This document shows, one piece after another, positions 1-5,871 of a stretch of DNA of 8,161 nt. Origin of the DNA: Burkholderiales bacterium (GTDB taxonomy: Bacteria > Pseudomonadota > Gammaproteobacteria > Burkholderiales > Casimicrobiaceae); contig JAITMH010000045.1 of NCBI GenBank assembly GCA_031277445.1, forward strand, positions 1 through 8,161, in the 5' to 3' direction. The translations under genes and the position numbers were made by a program. Position 1 is the stretch's first letter; every line of letters starts with the position of its first letter. A model generated the notes under the pieces. The model saw nothing but the letters and a program-made list of their open reading frames with translations, did not search any database and was not told where the DNA came from.

Positions 1-177
1 GGTTTTCTGGATTGCTTCGTCGCTTTCGCTCCTCGCAATGACGCCAACTTTTTCTTTGCGCTCTTTGCGTTCTTTGCGGTTAATTGTTCTTCGCGGCTTC
101 GCGCCTTCGCGTGAGGCAAGGTTCCCGAATGGCGTTTCGCTTGTCCGGGCTACGAATCTCTGATTCCTGATCCCTGT
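1..177. repeat. Intergenic mosaic of short dispersed-type repeats downstream of ntrX
   Basis: No gene is seen here. Four repeat-like modules lie side by side. (1) 11-39 begins ATTGC and ends GCAAT; read on the minus strand it resembles the GTCATTGCGAGGAGCGAAG type of repeat that I recall from many bacterial genomes. (2) CTTTGCG occurs three times with an exact 9-nt period at 54-60, 63-69 and 72-78. (3) CTTCGCG occurs three times with an 8-nt period at 89-95, 97-103 and 105-111. (4) 124-149 is an imperfect hairpin with CCCG/CGGG ends, like the common TAGCCCGGA...CCGGG intergenic repeat. It is followed at 161-176 by a TGATTCCTGATCCCTG motif. The repeats are seen directly; that they are dispersed elsewhere in the genome is inference. 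Confidence 0.6.
124..149. terminator. Imperfect hairpin after ntrX, possible weak transcription terminator
   Basis: CCCG at 124-127 pairs with CGGG at 146-149. Between them is a partly paired, mismatched arm with a short loop. It starts about 30 nt after the ntrX stop codon (TAG, 180-178 on the minus strand). No clean run of T follows, so it is not a textbook intrinsic terminator. It may simply be a palindromic intergenic repeat that stops or protects the 3' end of the operon mRNA. Confidence 0.25.
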
Positions 178-1230
178 CTAAAACGTCTCGGTACCGCGAC
201 GCGAAAATCGGATGTTGAGTTGTTTCAGTTTGCGGTAGAGATGCGTGCGTTCCAGACCCGCCAGTTCGGCAACCCGACTCATGTTGTGTTGTTCGTGGCT
301 CAACAGGCGCTCGAAGTAAACCCGCTCGAACGCTTCCCGCGCTTCGCGCAGCGGCATTTCAAAAAATCGAACGGTCGCTTCGGCTGAAACTTCTTTTTGC
401 TGGTGCTGGTTTTCACCAAGAACGCGGCGAATCAATTCAGGCGTTACCTCGCTTTGCACCGACGCCAGATTTTCAAGAACGTTGGCCAAATGATCCAGAT
501 TGCCCGGCCAGTACGCTTCGGACAACACCGTCAGCGCAGCCGGCGGCAGTGCGGACAGCAGCGAACCATTGGCAGCGTGACGCTCACGCATTTCCGTCCA
601 CAAGCGCTCGATCAGCAGCGGGATGTCGTCGCGGTGATCGCGCAACGGCGGCAACATCAAAACGCCTGCGGACAGTTGGGAGAGCAGCACCGGATCGAAT
701 TTGTTTTCGGCGGCCAGATTTCCCAACGCTTCACTGCTGGTACACACCAGCAAGGTTTCGTATTGCGCCAGTTTGGGAAGCAGGAAAAGCAGTCCTTTTT
801 GCTCCAGACGCGATAAGCGCCCGATTTCCGGACAGTACAAAATGCCTTCTTTGGCTTCTTCAAGCAACTGGAGCGGCGATGTTGTCAGTCGCGTCGAAAC
901 AACTTTCACCCACGATGCCTGCGCGTTCTGCAAGGACAGCGACACGATTTCATGGCCTGCCCCGGGTTCGCCGAGAATAAGAAGCGATTTGCGATTGCTG
1001 GCGAGCCGGTTCAGCGTGTTCTCCAGCACTTTGATCGGTTCACTGGTGCCCAGACGCGCCAGCGAAATGTGGCGCGGCGCTTTCGCCGCTGCCGCTTTCA
1101 ACGCCCGTTTGATGGTTGACAACAGTTTTTGCAGACCAATCGGCTTTTCGAGGAAATCGAACGCGCCGATCCGGGTGGCGCCGATGGCCGTCTCGATGGT
1201 CGCGTGGCCGGACATCATGATGACCGGCAT
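178..1230 (-). CDS. NtrX C-terminal fragment: receiver remnant, inactive AAA+ domain and Fis HTH
   Basis: This is the 350-residue open frame from the first ATG (codon 80 of the composite) after the stop. It keeps the end of the receiver domain (MSGH, then LEKPI with the conserved Lys at residue 29). It also keeps the reduced AAA+ domain (about 65-270), with ...PLRDHRDDIP and WPGNL motifs, and a Fis-family HTH near residues 315-340. D57 is missing, so control by NtrY phosphorylation would be lost. Translation would need a restart 24 nt past the stop; upstream is only a weak purine stretch (GCGGAA), so expression is uncertain. If made, it could bind NtrX sites without input from the kinase. Confidence 0.45.
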   Translation of the reverse strand: MPVIMMSGHATIETAIGATRIGAFDFLEKPIGLQKLLSTIKRALKAAAAKAPRHISLARLGTSEPIKVLENTLNRLASNRKSLLILGEPGAGHEIVSLSLQNAQASWVKVVSTRLTTSPLQLLEEAKEGILYCPEIGRLSRLEQKGLLFLLPKLAQYETLLVCTSSEALGNLAAENKFDPVLLSQLSAGVLMLPPLRDHRDDIPLLIERLWTEMRERHAANGSLLSALPPAALTVLSEAYWPGNLDHLANVLENLASVQSEVTPELIRRVLGENQHQQKEVSAEATVRFFEMPLREAREAFERVYFERLLSHEQHNMSRVAELAGLERTHLYRKLKQLNIRFSRRGTETF

Positions 1231-1254
1231 GGTCAGCAGTTCCGCGCTCGCCCA

Positions 1255-1467
1255 TTACCGCAACAGCGTCACGCCGTCGGTATCGGGCATCCAGATATCG
1301 AGCAGCACCAGCGCCGGCTCTTGTTTCTGCCGGTAAGCGCGGGCTTCACGCGCATTCTCCGCAAGCACAACACGGTAACCTTCGTCGATTAGAATTTCCG
1401 ACAACAGCTCGCGGATACCCGCTTCATCATCGACGATCAGAATTTCACAGGGTTGAGTAGTGGTCAT
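1255..1467 (-). CDS. NtrX N-terminal fragment: partial receiver domain ending at the premature stop
   Basis: This 70-residue product is what translation from the normal ntrX start would give. It holds beta1 to alpha3 of a receiver domain with D13, D14 and D57, but lacks the switch Ser/Thr, the conserved Lys and the output domains. An incomplete receiver of this size is unlikely to fold or signal. The start overlaps the ntrY stop by 4 nt and has no strong Shine-Dalgarno sequence, so translation is probably coupled to ntrY. It is listed separately because it would be the literal gene call if the stop is real. Confidence 0.5.
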   Translation of the reverse strand: MTTTQPCEILIVDDEAGIRELLSEILIDEGYRVVLAENAREARAYRQKQEPALVLLDIWMPDTDGVTLLR

Positions 1468-3626
1468 GGCTGCATTCTAACATCACTGGTAACCGGCAAC
1501 ACCAAAGTAATTTTACCCCCATGTGGCGCTTTGTTGGCAAGCATGACGCGCCCTCCGTGTTCCTCGATAATTTTCTTGACGATGGCCAGCCCCAGACCGG
1601 TTCCCTTAGCCTTGGTGGTTACATACGGCTCGAAGGCACGCGCCAGAACTTCTTCGGTAAACCCGGGGCCGTCGTCACAAACGCTGAGGTGGGCTTCTTC
1701 CCCCTCGACGGACAGCGAAACCCGATACCCGGGCGCCGCGTTGTCGGCCTGGGCATCGGCGGCGTTCTGAAACAGGTTATGGAACACCTGGCGCAAGCGG
1801 TTGGCCTCGCCGTGCAAAATAACCGGCGCGTCCGGCAGGATTAACTGCAAATGCGGCTGCAAGTGGTCGTAGAGCGCCAACACCTCGTTCAACAACGCGA
1901 CAACATCAAAATCGGTCAGTTGTCCCGGGCGCGGTTGCCGGGCGTAAGTAGCGAAATCGTCCACCATCTGCTTCATCGCGGCAACTTGCGAAACGATGGT
2001 CAGCGTTCCGCGCACCAGCACGTCCTGATCGGCATCGTCCAGTTTGTCGGACAGTTTCATCGCCAGCCGTTCGGCGGACAACTGAATCGGCGTCAACGGA
2101 TTCTTGATTTCGTGCGCGAGACGGCGTGCGACTTCGCTCCATGCGGCGTCGCGCTGTGCCTGCACAACCACCGAAACATCATCGAAAACAACAACATAGC
2201 TGAGCGGCGGGCCGGACAAGCGCGTACCGCGCACCAGCAGCGTCCGCGCTGTATCGGCGATCCGGATTTCGGTTTCCTGATGCCATTGCTCGTTGAGCGC
2301 GGGAGAAATATGGTGTATCAGCAGTTCGGCGAACGGTGCCAGCGCCGGTTGACGCGCCGCCCAGCGCGTCAATGCCGTTCCTTCAAGCTCGGCCAGCGGC
2401 GACTGTAAAATCACCGTCGCGCTGTGGTTGGCGGTACGCAGTTGCAGCCATTCGTCGAAAACCAGCACGCCGGACGACAGGTTGGACAACACGCTCTCCA
2501 GGTAAGCGCGGGTTGTTTCCAGCGCCTGATGGTTGCGTTCGCGTTCCCGTTGCGCTTGTTCGAGTTGCGCCGTCATCGCGTTAAACGATTCGGTGAGTGA
2601 ACCCATTTCGTCGCGGGAAGTGACCGGCTGGCGAATGCCGAAGTTGCCGCCGGCGACCGCCTGCGTGCCTTCCGCCAGCAATCCCAACGGCGCGGCAAAA
2701 CGCTCGGCAAGCACGACCGCCATCCCCAACGCGATGGTCAGCGTCAACAGCAGCGTCATCGTCAGCGTCAGCGTGTACAGCCGTTTGACCCACTTGCGCG
2801 AGAAAGAGATTTCTTTGTAATCCTGCCAGCCGCTTTGCACGGTTTCAATATCCGCCGCCAGCGTCGCCGGCACCATGTCGATCACCTGCAAAAAACGCAC
2901 TGCGTCGTTCAATTCATTGGTTTCCAGCGGCAAGACCACCCGCAACCGCAAATCGTTTTCTTCTTGTTCGGGTTTGGCGTAAACTTCGATCAGGCGGTTG
3001 CGCAAATCCTCCAGTATTTTGGGCGATGGTGGCGACGGCGTGGCCAGCGACGGATGTGTGCCGCCGACCGCGATCAAGACGCCCACCGGTGTGTAAATCG
3101 CCGCCTCATCGACGCCCGTCATTTCGGCGGCGCGATTGAGCGCGAAGCCGTAATACAACGAAGATTCCTGGAGGTGGTTGGCAATCTGTCGGGCTTTGCC
3201 GACCGTATCGGCGAGTCGTTCGTCCAGTGTGCTGCGGCTGACATTCATTCCGCCTTCCAGTGCGCGATCAACGCGAACGTCAAACCAGCTTTCGATGCTG
3301 CGGTCGATGGACGCCACCGACACCGCGTAAACCAGTGCGCCGGGCAACAATGCCACCAGCGCGCCCATCAGCATCAGCCGGACGGCCAGCCGCGCCCCGA
3401 ACACGCCGGTATGGTAAGACCGCCACAGTTTGTACAACTGCCGGGAGACAATCACCATCAACGTGATGATCAGGGCGCCGTTCAGCGCCAGCAGCCACTT
3501 GTAATTGCGCTCGAAAAACGGCGTGTTGGCCGAAGCGCTGACCAGCAAAAACAGGGCGGCCGCGGCCAGACAGGAAACCAGCAACAGGCTCCAGCGTTTG
3601 CGTCGGGCGGTGCTCCAGAGCGTCAT
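1464..3626 (-). CDS. ntrY: NtrY-type membrane sensor histidine kinase
   Basis: This 720-residue sensor kinase is the partner of NtrX and autophosphorylates a His before passing phosphate to the regulator's Asp. Visible parts in order are: transmembrane segments near 11-32, 44-64 and 81-104; a periplasmic sensing region about 106-283; a fourth membrane segment about 284-308; HAMP about 309-362 (ending in a coiled stretch rich in Q/E/R); and a PAS-like region about 372-490. The HisKA domain follows with H505 in RRLAHEIKNPLTP. The ATP-binding domain has N617/N621 in NLFQNAADA, DDGPGF at 651-656 and GTGLGL at 675-680. All catalytic motifs are intact. The ATG overlaps the DUF4390 stop (ATGA) and the end overlaps ntrX the same way, so the genes are translationally coupled. 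In relatives the NtrYX pair is tied to nitrogen, redox or envelope responses; the ligand cannot be read here. With ntrX broken the kinase may lack a working partner. Confidence 0.93.
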   Translation of the reverse strand: MTLWSTARRKRWSLLLVSCLAAAALFLLVSASANTPFFERNYKWLLALNGALIITLMVIVSRQLYKLWRSYHTGVFGARLAVRLMLMGALVALLPGALVYAVSVASIDRSIESWFDVRVDRALEGGMNVSRSTLDERLADTVGKARQIANHLQESSLYYGFALNRAAEMTGVDEAAIYTPVGVLIAVGGTHPSLATPSPPSPKILEDLRNRLIEVYAKPEQEENDLRLRVVLPLETNELNDAVRFLQVIDMVPATLAADIETVQSGWQDYKEISFSRKWVKRLYTLTLTMTLLLTLTIALGMAVVLAERFAAPLGLLAEGTQAVAGGNFGIRQPVTSRDEMGSLTESFNAMTAQLEQAQRERERNHQALETTRAYLESVLSNLSSGVLVFDEWLQLRTANHSATVILQSPLAELEGTALTRWAARQPALAPFAELLIHHISPALNEQWHQETEIRIADTARTLLVRGTRLSGPPLSYVVVFDDVSVVVQAQRDAAWSEVARRLAHEIKNPLTPIQLSAERLAMKLSDKLDDADQDVLVRGTLTIVSQVAAMKQMVDDFATYARQPRPGQLTDFDVVALLNEVLALYDHLQPHLQLILPDAPVILHGEANRLRQVFHNLFQNAADAQADNAAPGYRVSLSVEGEEAHLSVCDDGPGFTEEVLARAFEPYVTTKAKGTGLGLAIVKKIIEEHGGRVMLANKAPHGGKITLVLPVTSDVRMQP

Positions 3627-4237
3627 GGCCGGAAATCGAGAGTTAGCCAGGACGACGCCAGATTCCAGTCACGCGATCCCAGCGCCGTGATCTGAAACGG
3701 CTTGGGCATTCGTTCGGTATCGAGCCGCAAACGCACGGCGAAGGTATATCGCTGTCCCTCCTCCAGCGCGTTACGATCAAACAGTGGCCGCGAGTTGATC
3801 CGGCCAATCAGCCGCTCGGCCTCCTCGATCGACGCCACATCTTGCGACAACAATCCGGTCGATAGCCGGTATTGCCGCGTCAGCGGTAAATACGACAGCC
3901 GGTGTTGCGTGCTTCCCGTCAATACGGTCTTGTCAAACCAATACCAGCGCGGGTAAGTGACTTTCCATTCAAAAACAAAGTACAACGGAACGCCGCGTTC
4001 GACCGCTTCTTCGAGCGACGGCGTGAGGCTGAGTCCATAATCGGCGTTGAAAACGACGGAATCCTCCTCGACGCGCAATTCCGCGCTACGCAACGGAATG
4101 GTTTCGGCGAATACCGCGAATGCCAGGCTCCATGCCAGCAACACCACAACACCGTTCACTATAACGCGCAGGCCAAAACCTCGGCGCAAACCTCGACCGA
4201 TGACCGGAGCAAACACGCTGGACAGGAAAAAAGTCAT
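3623..4237 (-). CDS. DUF4390 family exported protein
   Basis: This 204-residue protein has an N-terminal positive region (RGLRRGFGLR) and a hydrophobic segment at about 25-43 ending in AFA, followed by ET. That fits a signal peptide cut near residue 44, or an N-terminal membrane anchor. The rest (45-204) looks like a soluble periplasmic beta-rich domain, with features such as YFVFEWKVTYPRWYWFDK and a C-terminal SRDWNLASSWLTLDFRP. I recognise this as the DUF4390 protein that sits between rsmB and ntrY in many betaproteobacteria. Its function is unknown; being encoded directly before a kinase with a periplasmic sensing domain, it could assist NtrY sensing (inference). The ATG at 4237 has an AGG only 4 nt upstream, and that AGG belongs to the inverted-repeat element. 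The 25-residue lead before the hydrophobic core is rather long, so a GTG near codon 27 is an alternative start. Confidence 0.8.
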   Translation of the reverse strand: MTFFLSSVFAPVIGRGLRRGFGLRVIVNGVVVLLAWSLAFAVFAETIPLRSAELRVEEDSVVFNADYGLSLTPSLEEAVERGVPLYFVFEWKVTYPRWYWFDKTVLTGSTQHRLSYLPLTRQYRLSTGLLSQDVASIEEAERLIGRINSRPLFDRNALEEGQRYTFAVRLRLDTERMPKPFQITALGSRDWNLASSWLTLDFRP

Positions 4238-4239
4238 TC

Positions 4240-4372
4240 AACCTAAAAACCGCAGTTGGGCGTGTTTGCCAGCACGGTGCTCGCCCAAAGGGTGAATACT
4301 GCCAGAGTTATAAATATCTGTATCCATGTGGTTTCCATCAGGGTCAAAGTGGTCAACTGCGGTTTTCAGGTT
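4240..4372. mobile_element. About 133-bp MITE-like element with 19-bp terminal inverted repeats
   Basis: The ends are AACCTAAAAACCGCAGTTG (4240-4258) and, read on the minus strand, AACCTGAAAACCGCAGTTG (4372-4354). They match at 18 of 19 positions, and at 20 of 22 if three outer bases are added. The 95-bp interior has no gene. It holds a smaller palindrome AGCACGGTGCT (4271-4281) inside a GGGCG/CGCCC stem (4258-4286). The element fills the whole gap between rsmB and DUF4390: its right end shares the last base of the rsmB TAA, and its left end stops 2 bp from the DUF4390 ATG. No clear target-site duplication is visible. It could be a non-autonomous transposable element or a palindromic intergenic repeat; folded as RNA it would form a long hairpin within the operon mRNA. 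Confidence 0.6.
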
Positions 4373-5682
4373 TAAACCCGCTTGTGCAGAATCGCGTAGT
4401 ACAAACCATCCTGATTGTGGCCTGTCGTGGCCTCCGAAGGCAAGAGTTGACCGCCGCAATGGGGAATATCGGCAGCAAACATGGGGACTTCGTGCAACGC
4501 ATCAGGATGACAGTCGCAAAAGGCCGCGATCACCTCTTTATTTTCCGCGTGAAACACCGAGCAGGTCACATACAACAGCTTGCCGCCGGGAACCAGCAAC
4601 GGCCATAACGCATCAAGCATCGCCCCCTGAGTACGCACAAAGGCGGGGATGTCGGAATGTCGCCGCAGCCATTTCACATCGGGGTGGCGGCTCACGACGC
4701 CGGAAGCCGAACACGGCACGTCCGCCAGAATGCGGTCGAATGGCTGGCCGTCCCACCAGGTGTCGGGCTGCGCCGCGTCTGCTTGACGGCAAGTCACTTG
4801 AGGGCTGTCAAGCCGAAGTCTTTTCAGATTTTCTTCAACGCGGACAAGCCGTGTTGCGTCGCTGTCCAGCGCCAGCAACGACACGGCAGCCTGCTCCAGA
4901 ATGTGCGTGGTTTTTCCGCCGGGAGCAGCGCAGGCTTCCAGCACCCGCATACCGTCGCGCACATCAAGCAGCGGCGCCGCCCGTTGCGCACTGACATCCT
5001 GAACGCAGAACCAACCGTCGTCGTACCCCGGCAAGGCCGGAATACGCAACCGTTTTTTAACAATCACGCCATCGTCGCCGACAGCCGTCGCATCAGCATC
5101 CGCCTCACGCAAAGCTTCCAGAAAAGCATCGCGTGTCGTCCGGCGGCGGTTGACCCGCAACGTCAGCGGCGGTCGGGCGTTACCAGCTTCCAGCAACGTC
5201 TGCCAGATTTCGGGATAATCGGCGCGAAGGCGGGTGATCCACCACGCCGGATACGAGTAACGCGCCACCGGGCTTTTGGCGATCCTGGCCAGCACCGCTT
5301 CATTTTCATTTCGGAAACGGCGCAACACCGCGTTGACGAATCCCTTGGCCGCTGGATGTACCGCCACTTCCGCTGCCTGAACCGCCTGATCGGCCACCGC
5401 GTACGGCGGCTGGCGCGTGTGCATCAACTGATACAACGCCACCCCCACCAGCGGCAACAACAACGGTTGGCGGACAGGCCGATTCGACAACACCCGAAAC
5501 AATGCATGCAACGTTCCCCAATGCCGCAACGTTCCGTAAACCAGCTCTTGAACAAAGCCGCGCACCACCGACGACGGCGCACCGCCGCCTTCGTCCAGCA
5601 CGGCAGACAGCGCAACGGGCAACGTCGTTCCGTGCAACACCTGCTGCACGATACGGGCGGCGAGAATTTGAGAGTTATGCAC
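4372..5682 (-). CDS. rsmB: 16S rRNA (cytosine-967-C5)-methyltransferase RsmB
   Basis: RsmB transfers a methyl group from S-adenosylmethionine to C5 of cytosine 967 of 16S rRNA. I take the GTG at 5682 as start, giving 436 residues, close to the usual 430. An AGG lies 9 nt upstream, a likely promoter lies just before, and the protein then begins VHNSQILAARIVQQVL as in relatives. The frame stays open to a TTG at 5799, but those 39 codons run through the promoter and repeats. An N-terminal NusB-like RNA-binding domain (about 1-135) is followed by a Rossmann methyltransferase domain. The SAM loop is LEACAAPGGKTTH (about 248-260). The two catalytic cysteines are C324 in ADVPCSASG and C374 in YVTCSVF, in step with Cys325 and Cys375 of the E. 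coli enzyme. The C-terminal GLYYAILHK is normal despite the repeat element touching the stop codon. It is the first gene of the operon. Confidence 0.95.
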   Translation of the reverse strand: MHNSQILAARIVQQVLHGTTLPVALSAVLDEGGGAPSSVVRGFVQELVYGTLRHWGTLHALFRVLSNRPVRQPLLLPLVGVALYQLMHTRQPPYAVADQAVQAAEVAVHPAAKGFVNAVLRRFRNENEAVLARIAKSPVARYSYPAWWITRLRADYPEIWQTLLEAGNARPPLTLRVNRRRTTRDAFLEALREADADATAVGDDGVIVKKRLRIPALPGYDDGWFCVQDVSAQRAAPLLDVRDGMRVLEACAAPGGKTTHILEQAAVSLLALDSDATRLVRVEENLKRLRLDSPQVTCRQADAAQPDTWWDGQPFDRILADVPCSASGVVSRHPDVKWLRRHSDIPAFVRTQGAMLDALWPLLVPGGKLLYVTCSVFHAENKEVIAAFCDCHPDALHEVPMFAADIPHCGGQLLPSEATTGHNQDGLYYAILHKRV

Positions 5683-5721
5683 GATCAAAGACCTGAAAAC
5701 ATTCTGAGGGAAACGGGGTTC

Positions 5722-5749
5722 ATTATATAGCGCGACGCCTGATGAACAA
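5722..5749 (-). promoter_or_regulatory. Predicted sigma-70 promoter of the rsmB-DUF4390-ntrYX operon
   Basis: On the minus strand a perfect TATAAT (5727-5722, within TATATAATG) stands 16 nt after TTGTTC (5749-5744), a half-matching -35 box. Transcription would start near 5715, leaving about 33 nt of leader before the GTG at 5682. The position supports that start over the TTG at 5799, which would lie upstream of the promoter. Confidence 0.5.
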
Positions 5750-5822
5750 ACGAAGCGCGTCAAAGCCCCCGAATCAGGCTCACGCGGAGGCGCGGTCAAG
5801 AATCAGGGATCAGAAAAGCGTC

Positions 5823-5854
5823 TTGCTCACAGCCGTAATGACGCAGGCTATAAT
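5823..5854 (+). promoter_or_regulatory. Predicted promoter for the glycosyltransferase genes
   Basis: A perfect TATAAT sits at 5849-5854. The best -35 candidate is TTGCTC (5823-5828), but the 20-nt spacing is longer than the usual 16-18, so the promoter may be weak or need an activator. Transcription would begin near 5861, only about 11 nt before the first possible start codon (TTG 5872). A very short leader or a later start is therefore implied. Confidence 0.4.
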
Positions 5855-5871
5855 GACAACTGCGCTATTTT

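Larger units (their letters stand above)
178..1467 (-). pseudogene. ntrX: NtrX-type response regulator split by an in-frame TAA stop (codon 71)
   Basis: The composite frame has 429 codons and starts with the ATG that overlaps the ntrY stop (ATGA). The order is receiver domain (codons about 1-125), reduced AAA+ domain (about 145-350) and Fis-type helix-turn-helix (about 390-425, ending near RTHLYRKLKQL). Receiver residues are intact on either side of the break: acidic pocket D13-D14, phosphoacceptor D57 in LLDIWMPD, S86 in MMSG, K108 in LEKP. Codon 71 (1257-1255) is TAA between ...GVTLLR and WASAELLTMPVIMMSGH. No frame change is needed to read across it, so this is a nonsense change, most simply GAA to TAA, since I recall relatives having a basic residue then Glu-Trp-Ala here. 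The AAA+ part has GEPGAGHE where Walker A would be, CPEIG where Walker B would be, and no GAFTGA loop. It therefore should not be a sigma-54 activator and more likely acts as a plain DNA-binding regulator. A sequencing error is the main alternative to true gene loss. Confidence 0.85.
5683..5871. other. Divergent intergenic region with degenerate repeat copies
   Basis: This 189-bp region separates the minus-strand operon from the plus-strand glycosyltransferases. Apart from the two predicted promoters it contains CTCACGCGGAGGCGCG (5779-5794). That matches the reverse complement of 100-115 at 15 of 16 positions. AATCAGG occurs at 5772-5778 and 5801-5807, the second copy within AATCAGGGATCAG (5801-5813), which is close to the reverse complement of the motif at 161-176. 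No gene is supported here; short open frames that cross it lack a ribosome site and run into neighbours in the wrong frame. Confidence 0.5.

Noticed and set aside
54..111. CRISPR array
   Set aside because: Repeat units are 7 nt with 1-2 nt between them; there are no spacers and no cas genes.
1255..1257. Programmed readthrough or stop-codon recoding in ntrX
   Set aside because: TAA also ends rsmB in this window, so the code is standard, and no recoding context is visible around the stop.
2835..3695. A 286-codon plus-strand frame opposite ntrY and DUF4390
   Set aside because: It is rich in Gln, Arg and His, as expected of the antisense of a GC-rich gene, and lies opposite well-supported coding sequence.
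4240..4372. Integron attC site or phage attachment site
   Set aside because: The ends lack the attC core pattern, no cassette or integrase is nearby, and the flanking genes are the conserved chromosomal pair rsmB and DUF4390.
4238..4459. A 73-codon minus-strand frame crossing the end of rsmB and the inverted-repeat element
   Set aside because: It begins inside rsmB in another frame and its second half is the translated repeat element; no ribosome site and no recognisable protein.
4657..5730. A 357-codon plus-strand frame opposite rsmB
   Set aside because: It is the complementary shadow of rsmB, whose catalytic motifs are all in place; composition is Arg/Gln/His-rich with no domain.
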